The notes below the pieces were generated by a model. It made no database searches and was not told the DNA's origin. It was given only the letters and a program-made list of their open reading frames with translations. Made by a program: the position numbers and the translations under genes. Shown piece after piece: positions 45,435 through 53,700 of a stretch of 64,000 nt of DNA. This DNA is from Streptomyces sp. ISL-66. Lineage in GTDB: Bacteria; Actinomycetota; Actinomycetes; Streptomycetales; Streptomycetaceae. The stretch's first letter is position 1. Every line of letters starts with the position of its first letter. The stretch lies in NCBI RefSeq assembly GCF_018614135.1, contig NZ_JAGGOW010000032.1:78963-142962 (forward strand), in the 5' to 3' direction.

Positions 45435-47021
45435 GTGCCTGAAGCCACCTCCGCCACCCACGACAGCGCTCCGGACACGGTCCTCGTCGTCGACTTCGGC
45501 GCCCAGTACGCCCAGCTCATCGCCCGCCGCGTCCGCGAGGCACGGGTCTACTCCGAGATCGTTCCCAGCACGATGCCCGTGGCCGAGATGCTCGCCAAGA
45601 GCCCCAAGGCGATCATCCTGTCCGGCGGCCCGTCCTCCGTGTACGAGGAGGGAGCCCCGCAGCTCGACGGCGCGCTCTTCGAGGCCGGCGTCCCCGTCTT
45701 CGGCATGTGCTACGGCTTCCAGCTGATGGCGGTCACCCTCGGCGGCACCGTCGACAACACCGGCTCCCGCGAGTACGGCCGCACTCCGCTGGCCGTCTCC
45801 AAGACCGGCTCCACCCTCTTCGAGGGCACCCCCGAGAGCCAGTCGGTCTGGATGTCCCACGGCGACGCCTGCTCCGCCGCCCCCGAGGGCTTCACCGTCA
45901 CCGCGTCGACCGACGTCGTCCCGGTCGCGGCCTTCGAGAACGACGAGAAGAAGCTCTACGGCGTGCAGTACCACCCCGAGGTGATGCACTCCACGCACGG
46001 CCAGCAGATCCTGGAGCACTTCCTCTACCGCGGCGCGGGCCTCTCCCCCACCTGGACCACCGGCAACATCGTCGAGGAGCAGGTCGCGGCGATCCGCGAG
46101 CAGGTCGGCGACAAGCGCGCCATCTGCGGCCTCTCCGGCGGCGTGGACTCGGCCGTGGCCGCCGCGCTCGTACAGAAGGCCATCGGCTCGCAGCTCACCT
46201 GCGTCTACGTCGACCACGGCCTGATGCGCAAGGGCGAGACCGAGCAGGTCGAGAAGGACTTCGTCGCCGCCACCGGCGTGCAGCTGAAGGTAGTCGACGC
46301 CCAGGAGCGCTTCCTGAACGCGCTGGCCGGAGTCTCCGACCCGGAGACCAAGCGCAAGATCATCGGCCGCGAGTTCATCCGCGTCTTCGAGCAGGCCCAG
46401 GCCGAGATCATCGCCGAGGGCGGCCCGGACGTGGCCTTCCTGGTGCAGGGCACCCTGTACCCGGACGTGGTCGAGTCCGGCGGCGGCACCGGCACCGCGA
46501 ACATCAAGTCCCACCACAACGTGGGCGGGCTCCCCGACGACATCGAGTTCGAGCTCGTCGAGCCGCTGCGCCAGCTGTTCAAGGACGAGGTCCGGATGGT
46601 CGGCCAGGAGCTCGGCCTGCCCGCCGAGATCGTCCAGCGCCAGCCCTTCCCGGGTCCCGGCCTGGGCATCCGCATCGTCGGCGAGGTCACCAAGGAGCGC
46701 CTGGACCTGCTCCGCGAGGCCGACGCCATCGCCCGCCACGAGCTCACCGCCGCCGGCCTCGACCGGGAGATCTGGCAGTGCCCGGTCGTCCTGCTCGCGG
46801 ACGTCCGCAGCGTCGGCGTCCAGGGCGACGGCCGCACCTACGGCCACCCGATCGTGCTGCGCCCCGTCTCCTCCGAGGACGCGATGACCGCGGACTGGAC
46901 GCGCATGCCGTACGAGGTGCTCGCGCGGATCTCCACCCGCATCACCAACGAGGTGCCCGACGTGAACCGCGTGGTCCTGGACTGCACGAGCAAGCCGCCG
47001 GGCACCATCGAGTGGGAGTAG
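45435..47021 (+). CDS. guaA: GMP synthase (glutamine-hydrolysing)
   Basis: The 528-residue enzyme aminates XMP to GMP. The N-terminal class I glutamine amidotransferase has [16 protein letters not shown], nucleophile Cys in [10 protein letters not shown] and YGVQYHPEV with the His-x-Glu. The ATP pyrophosphatase domain has [15 protein letters not shown] (P-loop). The C-terminal dimerisation domain has [13 protein letters not shown] and ends [18 protein letters not shown], as in all GuaA. GTG 45435 is the first good start. A terminator hairpin follows at 47048. With guaB and guaB3 about 20 kb away, the window holds the GMP branch. Confidence 0.97.
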   Translation: MPEATSATHDSAPDTVLVVDFGAQYAQLIARRVREARVYSEIVPSTMPVAEMLAKSPKAIILSGGPSSVYEEGAPQLDGALFEAGVPVFGMCYGFQLMAVTLGGTVDNTGSREYGRTPLAVSKTGSTLFEGTPESQSVWMSHGDACSAAPEGFTVTASTDVVPVAAFENDEKKLYGVQYHPEVMHSTHGQQILEHFLYRGAGLSPTWTTGNIVEEQVAAIREQVGDKRAICGLSGGVDSAVAAALVQKAIGSQLTCVYVDHGLMRKGETEQVEKDFVAATGVQLKVVDAQERFLNALAGVSDPETKRKIIGREFIRVFEQAQAEIIAEGGPDVAFLVQGTLYPDVVESGGGTGTANIKSHHNVGGLPDDIEFELVEPLRQLFKDEVRMVGQELGLPAEIVQRQPFPGPGLGIRIVGEVTKERLDLLREADAIARHELTAAGLDREIWQCPVVLLADVRSVGVQGDGRTYGHPIVLRPVSSEDAMTADWTRMPYEVLARISTRITNEVPDVNRVVLDCTSKPPGTIEWE

Positions 47022-47047
47022 GACCTCCCGCCGCCTGCCGTACGTGA

Positions 47048-47084
47048 CGAGGCCGCCGCTCCCGGACCGGGAGCGGCGGCCTCG
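47048..47084. terminator. Terminator after guaA
   Basis: CGAGGCCGCCGCTCCCGG and its perfect complement are separated by one base, giving a long GC-rich hairpin 26 bases after the guaA stop. Confidence 0.82.
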
Positions 47085-47150
47085 CCGCGTGTATGGCCTC
47101 TTCGCCCGGTCGCCGGTACCTTGCGCCGCGACCCGAAGGAGGGGCTCCCC

Positions 47151-47942
47151 ATGACCGAGCAGCCGGCCGGCGCCAGCGCCGGCGCCCGCGCACCCGACCC
47201 CGTGCCCGCCGAGCGGCTGGGCTTCGAGATGCCGCCGGCGTTCGCCACCGCCGCCGAGGAGCGCGCGCACCGCAAGGAGCGGCTCGCGGCGGTGCTGCGG
47301 CTGCTGGGGCGGCTCGGGTACGAGGACGGGGTGGACGGCCATGTCAGCGCCCGGGACCCGGAGTTCGAGGACTGCTACTGGGTGAACCCCTTCGGCCGGG
47401 CCTTCGGCGCGCTCGGCCCCGAGGACCTGCTGCTGGTCGACGGGGACGGGCGGGTCCGCCAGGGGGAGCGCCGGGTCAACCAGCTGGCCTTCGCCGTGCA
47501 CGCGGCCGTCCACCGGGCCCGGCCCGGCGTGGTGGCCGTGGTGCGCACGCAGTCCCCGTACGGCAGGGCGCTCGCCGCTCTCGGCGAGCTGCTGGCCCCG
47601 GTCACGCAGGAGGCCTGCGCCTTCTACGAGGACCACGCGCTGCTCGACGAGTACGCGGCGGCCGGGGATGCCGGCCGGATCGCGGACGCGCTCGGCCCGT
47701 ACAAGGCGCTGGTCCTGCGCAACCACGGGCTGCTGACCGTCGGCGACTCGGTGGACGCGGCCGCCTGGTGGTTCATCGCGGCCGAGCGGGCCGCGCAGGT
47801 GCAGCTGATCGCTCGGGCGGCCGGAAAAGCGGTGCTCATCGGCCACCACAGCGCGGTCGCCACGCGCGAGCGGTTCGGCTCCGATCTGGCCGCCTGGGTG
47901 AGCCTGCAGCCGCTGCTCGAACAGGTGGCGTCAACATCATGA
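47151..47942 (+). CDS. Class II aldolase/adducin-family protein with altered metal site
   Basis: The 263-residue protein has the family fold. It shows RLLGRLGYEDGVDGHVSARDPEFEDCYWVNPFGRAFG, QACAFYEDH-like and LRNHGLLTVGDSVDAAAWWFIAAERAAQVQL, with His in NHGLL kept. The usual HTHSP motif that supplies two zinc ligands reads RTQSP here (Arg132, Gln134). Metal-dependent aldol cleavage or epimerisation is therefore doubtful. Divergent family members with regulatory or unknown roles exist. ATG 47151 has AAGGAGGGG upstream, while an in-frame ATG-like start at 47121 would put the ribosome site inside the gene. No pathway partner is adjacent. Confidence 0.82.
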   Translation: MTEQPAGASAGARAPDPVPAERLGFEMPPAFATAAEERAHRKERLAAVLRLLGRLGYEDGVDGHVSARDPEFEDCYWVNPFGRAFGALGPEDLLLVDGDGRVRQGERRVNQLAFAVHAAVHRARPGVVAVVRTQSPYGRALAALGELLAPVTQEACAFYEDHALLDEYAAAGDAGRIADALGPYKALVLRNHGLLTVGDSVDAAAWWFIAAERAAQVQLIARAAGKAVLIGHHSAVATRERFGSDLAAWVSLQPLLEQVASTS

Positions 47943-48044
47943 ACGGTTAATCACCTGCTCTGACATCGTGCGCAATCCGGAGCACTGCCGCAGTGGTGCA
48001 CAATTCGCTGGCATTGCACCGAAGTTCAGAGAGGCGGCACGTTC

Positions 48045-49310
48045 GTGGCTGTCCAAGAGATCTCCCGACCCACCCACAGCGGAAGTTGCACCTGCGACGA
48101 CTGCCCGCACGGGGCACGCGCAGGACACCGCCGCGCCGTCGCCGCGTTCCTGGAGAAGCGCGACGAGTTCGCCGCCGGGCAAGGGCTGCCCGCCGCCGTC
48201 GCCCGCTCCGCCGGAGCGTCCCGGCAGTGGGTCTCCGACGAACTGACCCTGTCCGCCCGGACGGTCGCCGACCGGGGGCGGGAAGCCGGGCACTCCTGGC
48301 TGTACCTGCTGTCACGGCGGGCCGTGCTCGCCGTGTGGATCGCCGCCGGGGTGCTGCTGCTCGTCCAGGTCGCCGCCGCGCTCGGCACCGGCTGGTCCAC
48401 GGCGCGCACCGCCGGGCTGCTGGCCGCGCTCGTACTGGCCGCCCTGCTGACGGTGGCCGCCCGCGCGCAGACGGTCCGGGGCGGGCTGCTCGCCCCGCTC
48501 GTCGGCGAGGACAACCGGCTGTCGACCTCGAAGGTGGTGCCGAGCGCCTGGCTGGTGCTCACCGCCTTCGCCGCGCTGCTGCCCGCGCTGCGGCTCGCGG
48601 CCTCCGCGCCCGGACCGGAACGGGAGGCGCTGTACGCGGGCTTCGCGCTCGGCCGGGCGCTGCCGCTGCTGGCGGTGCTCGCGATGACCTCGGCGGTGGC
48701 GGTGCTGGTGCGCCGCGTGGTCTCCGTACGGATCATGGGGCAGCGGCTGCAGAAGCTGCCGGCGGACCGCCCGACCGGGGCGGACCTGCTGACGGACGAC
48801 GCTGGCCGGGGCTCCTTCCCCGACGCCCAGTACGTACTGGTCTCCACGGTGGTCCTGGGCTTCGCGGCCGTGTCGCTGGCCCGCTTCCCGGACCGGCTGC
48901 CGCAGCTGCCGTGGGCGCTGGCCCTGCTGGTGGCCCTGTCGGCGGCGGTGTACCTGGCGGCGAAGTACGCCGAGGGCAGCCGCCCGCTGGTGCTGTCGGT
49001 GGTGCGCAGACGCGAGCCCGGGGATCTGGACGGAGCGATCCGGCCCGGGGACGACATCGAGATCCGGGGCGTGGGTTTCGTGCCGCCCGGCGCGCAGACG
49101 CCGGAGATGCTGGCCCGGCTGGTCGTCCGGGTCGGGGCGGTCCACGTGCACGTGCCGCTGGTCCCGGTGGCCGGCGGTTTCACCAATCCCTCGGACGCGG
49201 TGCTGACCGTGCCGGTGCCGGCGGAAGTGGAACCGGGGCGGGTCGAGATCCAAGTGGTGACCGCCGCCGGAGTGGAATCCAACCGGTGCACCATCGACGT
49301 CGGCGAGTGA
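48045..49310 (+). CDS. Multi-helix membrane protein with N-terminal CxCxxC motif and IPT-like outer domain
   Basis: The 421-residue protein begins with a cytosolic segment containing Cys15, Cys17 and Cys20 (SCTCDDCPHG), then charged helices. Six hydrophobic segments follow between about residues 85 and 305. The C-terminal ~110 residues (RPGDDIEIRGVGFVPPGAQTPEMLARLVVRVGAVHVHVPLVPVAGGFTNPSDAVLTVPVPAEVEPGRVEIQVVTAAGVESN) resemble an immunoglobulin-like IPT/TIG fold. I do not recognise the family. The Cys cluster may bind zinc or an iron-sulfur cluster. The GTG at 48045 follows GAGAGGCGG. An inverted GGTGCA/TGCACC pair (47995-48020) lies in its leader. DoxX follows 18 bases later. Confidence 0.8.
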   Translation: MAVQEISRPTHSGSCTCDDCPHGARAGHRRAVAAFLEKRDEFAAGQGLPAAVARSAGASRQWVSDELTLSARTVADRGREAGHSWLYLLSRRAVLAVWIAAGVLLLVQVAAALGTGWSTARTAGLLAALVLAALLTVAARAQTVRGGLLAPLVGEDNRLSTSKVVPSAWLVLTAFAALLPALRLAASAPGPEREALYAGFALGRALPLLAVLAMTSAVAVLVRRVVSVRIMGQRLQKLPADRPTGADLLTDDAGRGSFPDAQYVLVSTVVLGFAAVSLARFPDRLPQLPWALALLVALSAAVYLAAKYAEGSRPLVLSVVRRREPGDLDGAIRPGDDIEIRGVGFVPPGAQTPEMLARLVVRVGAVHVHVPLVPVAGGFTNPSDAVLTVPVPAEVEPGRVEIQVVTAAGVESNRCTIDVGE

Positions 49311-49328
49311 TGGGGGTACACATGTCGC

Positions 49329-49919
49329 GTGAACCGAACTGACGTCCCTTCCGGCGCCTCCGACGCGTCCGGCGCCTCCGCTTCCGATGACCCCGGCGCC
49401 CCCGGCGCCCCCGGCGCCCCCGGCGCCCCCGGTGCCGGCACCGGCCCGAGCGGCCTGCGCGCACTGGCCGCACGCCACGCGCTCCTGCCGCTGCGGATCT
49501 TCCTCGGCGTGACCTTCGTCTACGCGGGCCTGGACAAGCTGACCGACTCCGCGTTCCTCTCCGTCACCGGCGACGGCTCCATCGGCGAGCTGATGCGCGG
49601 GGTGCGCGACACCGCCGCGATCCCGGCCATGGTGGACCTGGCGCTGAAGGCGCCCGTCGGCTTCGCCGTCGCCCTGGCGATCGGGGAACTCCTGGTCGGC
49701 CTGGGCGTCCTGGCCGGCCTGCTGACCCGGATGGCGGCCGCCGGCGGGGCGCTGATCTCGCTCAGTCTCTGGCTCACGGTGTCCTGGGCGGTGACCCCCT
49801 ACTACTACGGCAATGATCTGATCTACTTGATGGCCTGGCTGCCGCTGGTCCTCGGCGGGGCGCCCTACCTTTCGCTGGACTCGGTGATCCGATCCCGCCG
49901 GTCGCGGCGCACGGCGTAG
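49329..49919 (+). CDS. DoxX-family membrane protein
   Basis: The 196-residue protein has a disordered N-terminus with GAPGAPGAPGAPG (encoded by 9-base repeats at 49400-49435). The DoxX core follows: LPLRIFLGVTFVYAGLDKLTD, VALAIGELLVGLGVLAGLLTRMAAAGGALISLSLWLTVSW and YYYGNDLIYLMAWLPLVLGG, four helices in all. DoxX proteins act in quinone-linked or thiol redox processes, but no specific role can be read here. The start is GTG 49329. Its 3' end overlaps the minus-strand small membrane protein gene by 55 bases (49865-49919), so the two mRNAs are complementary at their ends. Confidence 0.88.
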   Translation: MNRTDVPSGASDASGASASDDPGAPGAPGAPGAPGAGTGPSGLRALAARHALLPLRIFLGVTFVYAGLDKLTDSAFLSVTGDGSIGELMRGVRDTAAIPAMVDLALKAPVGFAVALAIGELLVGLGVLAGLLTRMAAAGGALISLSLWLTVSWAVTPYYYGNDLIYLMAWLPLVLGGAPYLSLDSVIRSRRSRRTA

Positions 49920-50089
49920 GTCACCAGGCCGACCACGGCGGCGAACGCGAGCCCGCCCAGGACCATCAGCAGGACGAAGAACCAGGGCGGGTCGGCCTCG
50001 CCGGCCGCACCGAGCAGATAGAGCACGGCGGCGGCCATCAGGACCAGCCCCGCGATCAGCCGTCCCGGCTGGAACTCATGACGCCGCAC
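49865..50089 (-). CDS. Small two-helix membrane protein in the PspC operon
   Basis: The 74-residue protein starts at GTG 50089, with GGAGGTGG just upstream, and overlaps the end of the PspC gene by 14 bases, implying translational coupling. Two hydrophobic helices (LIAGLVLMAAAVLYLLGAAG and FFVLLMVLGGLAFAAVVGLVTYAV) are followed by a charged RRDRRDRITESSER tail. No known family is recognised. The coupling suggests a partner of the PspC-domain protein. Its 3' end overlaps DoxX on the opposite strand. Confidence 0.78.
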   Translation of the reverse strand: MRRHEFQPGRLIAGLVLMAAAVLYLLGAAGEADPPWFFVLLMVLGGLAFAAVVGLVTYAVRRDRRDRITESSER

Positions 50090-51449
50090 GGGCCACCTCC
50101 ACCTGTCCCACACCCGCGCTCAGGTGCAGCTCGATCGTCCCGCCGGCCTCGGTGCCGGCGGCGGGTTCCAGCGTCGTCTCCCGGGTCTCGCCGCCGCTCT
50201 GGATCCGTATGTCCTGGCTGGTCTCCCCGGGCATGTGGATGTCGCCCAGCTTGACCGAGACGTCGGCCCGAGCGGTGACCTCCCGGGGCACGACCACCTT
50301 GAGCCGCCCCGACTCGATGGAGGCGCGGACCGCCACCGTGGTGCCCTTCGGGACGTCCAGGCGGCTCAGGTCCAAGGTGGCCAGCCCGGTGCCCGCCTCG
50401 TACACCGGCCGTACGTCGGCCACCGCGGCCGGACGCCAGTCGACCTTCTTCCAGTCGGTGCCGATCTCCTTGGGCAGCGCCACCGCCCCCGCCAGCAGCC
50501 CGGCCGTGATCACTGAGAGCAGCACGGTGCCGAAGCCGGTGCGGCCCTTGACCGAGCTGACCGCGAGCCCGAGGCCGAAGACCGCGAGGGCGCCGGCGAA
50601 GCCGACCTGTAGCGCGTGGCTGAGGGTGCTGCCCTCCCAGACCGAGGCGGTGGAGACCGCCCCGGCCAGCAGGGCCAGGACGAACACCCGGCCGCCTATG
50701 CCGCCGCGCGGAGCGCGCGGGACGCGCTCGCCGGGCGGAGCCGCCGCCGGACCGCCCGGCACGTCCCCGGCGGTGTCGTCCGGGCCCCACAGGTAGCCGG
50801 TCGAACCGACCGGCCCCGTGGTGCCGTCCTTGACCAGCGGATCCCGCCACCAGGACGGGCCGCCGGGCGCGGGCGGCGCCTGCGTCTCGGGCGGCGCCGG
50901 GCTGTGCGCCGTCCGGTGCCCGGTGCGCGTCGCCGCCGGCCAGACGAACTCGGCTCCCGCGGCGGACTTCTCCTCCGGGGCCGGGGCGCCCGGGTGCGTG
51001 TGGCGGTGGTGGCGCGACCAGTACGCCGCGCCGGCGAGAGCCAGGGCGGCCAGGACGGAGAAGACCGCCAGGGCGCCGTTGTCCAGCATCGACAGGAACA
51101 GCGCGCAGCCCACCAGCGCGGCGAACACCGCCGCCAGCGTCGCGCCCTCGACCCGGCCCGTCAGCAGCTTCTTCGCCTCGCTGTCGTCCTCGCCCTCCTG
51201 GGGCAGCAGCAGCCACGCGAACCCGTAGAAGATCAGACCGACGCCGCCGGTCACCCCGAGGACGCCGAGCACGATCCGGAAGATCACCGGATCCAGGTCG
51301 AAATACCGGCCGAGGCCGCCGCACACGCCCGCAAGCACCTTGTCGCGCTTGCCGCGGCGCAGGGGAGGGCGCTCGCCGGGCGGCGGGGCCGAGCCGGCGG
51401 CCTGGCCGGCTCCTGCGTCCGGCGTCGGGGAATCGTGCACTTCGGTCAT
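50076..51449 (-). CDS. PspC-domain envelope-stress membrane protein
   Basis: The 457-residue protein has a PspC domain near the N-terminus (PPLRRGKRDKVLAGVCGGLGRYFDLDPVIFRIVLGVLGVTGGVGLIFYGFAWLLLP, about residues 25-85). More membrane helices follow, then a His/Pro-rich loop, another helix block and a C-terminal beta-rich domain (about 330-457, RPVYEAGTGLATLDLSRLDVPKGTTVAVRASIESGRLKVVVPREV). That domain resembles the LiaF-like/DUF2154 fold. LiaF-type domains modulate neighbouring kinases in cell-envelope stress. It is divergent from a histidine kinase gene that also carries PspC, strong context for one sensory module. The ATG at 51449 is the best start. Confidence 0.86.
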   Translation of the reverse strand: MTEVHDSPTPDAGAGQAAGSAPPPGERPPLRRGKRDKVLAGVCGGLGRYFDLDPVIFRIVLGVLGVTGGVGLIFYGFAWLLLPQEGEDDSEAKKLLTGRVEGATLAAVFAALVGCALFLSMLDNGALAVFSVLAALALAGAAYWSRHHRHTHPGAPAPEEKSAAGAEFVWPAATRTGHRTAHSPAPPETQAPPAPGGPSWWRDPLVKDGTTGPVGSTGYLWGPDDTAGDVPGGPAAAPPGERVPRAPRGGIGGRVFVLALLAGAVSTASVWEGSTLSHALQVGFAGALAVFGLGLAVSSVKGRTGFGTVLLSVITAGLLAGAVALPKEIGTDWKKVDWRPAAVADVRPVYEAGTGLATLDLSRLDVPKGTTVAVRASIESGRLKVVVPREVTARADVSVKLGDIHMPGETSQDIRIQSGGETRETTLEPAAGTEAGGTIELHLSAGVGQVEVARAAS

Positions 51450-51514
51450 GCGTACATGGTGACGGTCCGCCGCCGCCGCGGGCATCCGGATCTACCCTGG
51501 CGCAACCCTGATAT

Positions 51515-51535
51515 CCCCCCGAGAGAACTGGGGGG
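51515..51535. promoter_or_regulatory. C6-N9-G6 dyad in the divergent PspC/kinase promoter
   Basis: Six Cs and six Gs flank nine bases in the 131-base spacer between the divergent starts. It could be an operator for the response regulator encoded next door, but this is inference from position only. Confidence 0.35.
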
Positions 51536-51580
51536 CTGCCCTGATGTCCCGGGCACCGCGCGCGTGTGACCATCGGTGAC

Positions 51581-52876
51581 ATGCCCGTAGCCGCCGTCCC
51601 CCGCCCGCCGTACGCACCCGAATCCGATGAGACGCCGCACCGCAAGCTCTACCGCAGCGCCGACGGCCGGATGCTCGGCGGAGTCGCGCGCGGCCTCGCC
51701 GGGCACCTCGGGGTGCCCGTCATCTGGGTCCGGCTCGCCTTCTTCGGCCTGTTCATGTGGGGCGACGGCCTGGGCGTGCTCCTGTACGCCGCGTTCTGGG
51801 TCTTCGTACCCCTGGGTGTCGGCGGCCGCAGCGGCCACCGCTCCTTCTTCGACACCCTCCCCGACGGCACCCGGCGGGTGCGCAAGCCCGAGCGGGGCCA
51901 GATCGTCGCGCTGATCGCGCTGTGCGTGGGCGCCGGCATCTTCATCTCCAAGGTCCAGGTCGGCGGCGCCTCCGGACGGTACGTGTGGCCGACGCTGCTG
52001 GTCGGAGCCGGTGTGGTCCTCGTCTGGCGGCAGGCCGACAACGCCCGCCGCGCCCACTGGAACGCGGCAGCCGGCCGGCACGCCCGGCTGCTCCAGACCG
52101 CCCGGGCCCTCGCCGGCGTCGCCCTGGTCGGCGTGGGCCTGACCGTCTTCATCGTCGTCCGCGGCTCCGCCGCCCAGCTGGGCAACGTCCTGACCGCCAC
52201 CCTCGCCGTCCTCGTCGGCGTCGCCCTCCTCGCCGGCCCCTGGCTGATCCGGATGACCCAGGACCTCTCCGAGGAGCGCCTGATGCGCATCCGCGCCCAG
52301 GAGCGCGCCGAGGTCGCCGCCCACGTCCACGACTCCGTGCTGCACACCCTCACCCTGATCCAGCGGGGCGCCGAGGACCCCGGGGAAGTGCGGCGCCTCG
52401 CGCGGGCCCAGGAGCGGGAGCTGCGCAACTGGCTGTACAAGCCCGAGGGCACCGGCAAGGACGAGGCCGAGGAGCCCACGACGCTCGCCGACGCCGTGAA
52501 GAAGACCGCCGCCGACGTCGAGGACCACCACGGCGTCCCGATCGAGGTGGTCGTCGTGGGCGACTGCCCCCTCGACGAGAAGCTGTCGGCACAGATGCAG
52601 GCCGCGCGCGAGGCGATGGTCAACGCCGCCAAGTACGGTGGCGACGGCGGCCCCGTCCAGGTGTACGCGGAGGTGGAGGGCCAGACGGTGTTCGTGTCCG
52701 TTCGGGACCGCGGGCCGGGCTTCGACATGGACGCGGTACCGGACGACCGGATGGGCGTACGAGAATCGATCATCGGCCGGATGCAGCGCAACGGCGGGAC
52801 CGCGCGGCTGCGGTCCGCACCCGACGGCGGCACGGAAGTCGAGCTGGAAATGGAGAGGGCGGCGAAGGCAGCATGA
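51581..52876 (+). CDS. Histidine kinase with N-terminal PspC domain
   Basis: The 431-residue kinase has a PspC sensor region (HRKLYRSADGRMLGGVARGLAGHLGVPVIWVRLAFFGLFMWGDGLGVLLYAAFWVFVPLG), then about four more helices. A HisKA_3 dimerisation helix carries the phospho-accepting His in VAAHVHDSVLHTLTLI. The HATPase domain has an N box (EAMVNAAKYG), G1 (DRGPGFDMD) and G2 (GVRESIIGRM). All catalytic motifs look intact. The ATG at 51581 or GTG at 51566 could be the start, since neither has a clear ribosome site. The stop overlaps the ATG of the response regulator. It probably senses membrane stress with the divergent PspC protein. Confidence 0.9.
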   Translation: MPVAAVPRPPYAPESDETPHRKLYRSADGRMLGGVARGLAGHLGVPVIWVRLAFFGLFMWGDGLGVLLYAAFWVFVPLGVGGRSGHRSFFDTLPDGTRRVRKPERGQIVALIALCVGAGIFISKVQVGGASGRYVWPTLLVGAGVVLVWRQADNARRAHWNAAAGRHARLLQTARALAGVALVGVGLTVFIVVRGSAAQLGNVLTATLAVLVGVALLAGPWLIRMTQDLSEERLMRIRAQERAEVAAHVHDSVLHTLTLIQRGAEDPGEVRRLARAQERELRNWLYKPEGTGKDEAEEPTTLADAVKKTAADVEDHHGVPIEVVVVGDCPLDEKLSAQMQAAREAMVNAAKYGGDGGPVQVYAEVEGQTVFVSVRDRGPGFDMDAVPDDRMGVRESIIGRMQRNGGTARLRSAPDGGTEVELEMERAAKAA

Positions 52877-53595
52877 CCGAGGACAACGCGAACACCGGCG
52901 GCACGAGCCCCGGGGGTGCCCCCGGCGGCGGCCGGGGCAGGGTCCGGGTGGTGCTCGTCGACGACCACCGCATGTTCCGCACGGGAGTGCAGGCCGAGAT
53001 CGGCGAAACCGACCGGACCGGGGTCGAGGTCGTCGGCGAGGCCGCCGACGTCGACCAGGCCGTCACCGTCATCACCGCCACCCGCCCGGAGGTGGTCCTC
53101 CTGGACGTGCACCTGCCCGGCGGCGGCGGCGTCGAGGTGCTGCGCCGCTGCGCCCCGCTGATGACCGCCGCCGAGGACCCGGTACGGTTCCTCGCCCTGT
53201 CGGTGTCGGACGCCGCCGAGGACGTCATCGGCGTGATCCGGGGCGGCGCGCGCGGCTATGTCACCAAGACGATCACCGGTACCGACCTGGTGAATTCGGT
53301 CTTCCGGGTCCAGGAGGGGGACGCGGTGTTCTCCCCGCGCCTGGCCGGCTTCGTTCTCGACGCGTTCGCCTCGACCGACGCCCCGCCGGTCGACGAGGAC
53401 CTGGACCGCCTCACCCAGCGCGAGCGCGAAGTGCTGCGGCTGATCGCGCGCGGATACGCGTACAAGGAGATCGCCAAGCAGCTCTTCATCTCGGTGAAGA
53501 CGGTCGAATCCCACGTCTCGGCGGTCCTGCGCAAGCTCCAGCTGTCCAACCGCCACGAGCTCACCCGCTGGGCGACGGCCCGCAGGCTGATCTGA
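52873..53595 (+). CDS. NarL/FixJ-family response regulator
   Basis: The 240-residue regulator overlaps the kinase gene by four bases (ATGA). After a Gly-rich N-terminus the receiver has VVLVDDHRMFRTGV (acidic pair), VVLLDVHLPGGGG (phosphorylated Asp near residue 78) and the Lys in GYVTKTITG. A LuxR-type helix-turn-helix closes it (LTQREREVLRLIARGYAYKEIAKQLFISVKTVESHVSAVLRKLQLSNRHELTRW). It is the cognate partner of the PspC-kinase and likely controls the divergent PspC operon. A hairpin follows at 53602. Confidence 0.93.
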   Translation: MTEDNANTGGTSPGGAPGGGRGRVRVVLVDDHRMFRTGVQAEIGETDRTGVEVVGEAADVDQAVTVITATRPEVVLLDVHLPGGGGVEVLRRCAPLMTAAEDPVRFLALSVSDAAEDVIGVIRGGARGYVTKTITGTDLVNSVFRVQEGDAVFSPRLAGFVLDAFASTDAPPVDEDLDRLTQREREVLRLIARGYAYKEIAKQLFISVKTVESHVSAVLRKLQLSNRHELTRWATARRLI

Positions 53596-53601
53596 TCCCG
53601 G

Positions 53602-53651
53602 GCGGTGTGGATCGCGGGGCCGGCCGCCCGCAGCCCTGTGATCCACACCGC
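53602..53651. terminator. Hairpin after the response regulator
   Basis: GCGGTGTGGATC and its exact complement enclose 26 bases that are themselves GC-rich and foldable, starting 6 bases after the stop. Confidence 0.65.
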
Positions 53652-53700
53652 AGCCGCTCCCGGGAACCCGAACACGGCGCCGACACCTCTTCCGTCCGTG

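Noticed and set aside
45254..45442. 62-codon plus-strand ORF between chorismate mutase and guaA
   Set aside because: It runs over the guaA promoter and start, has no ribosome site, and its translation resembles nothing.
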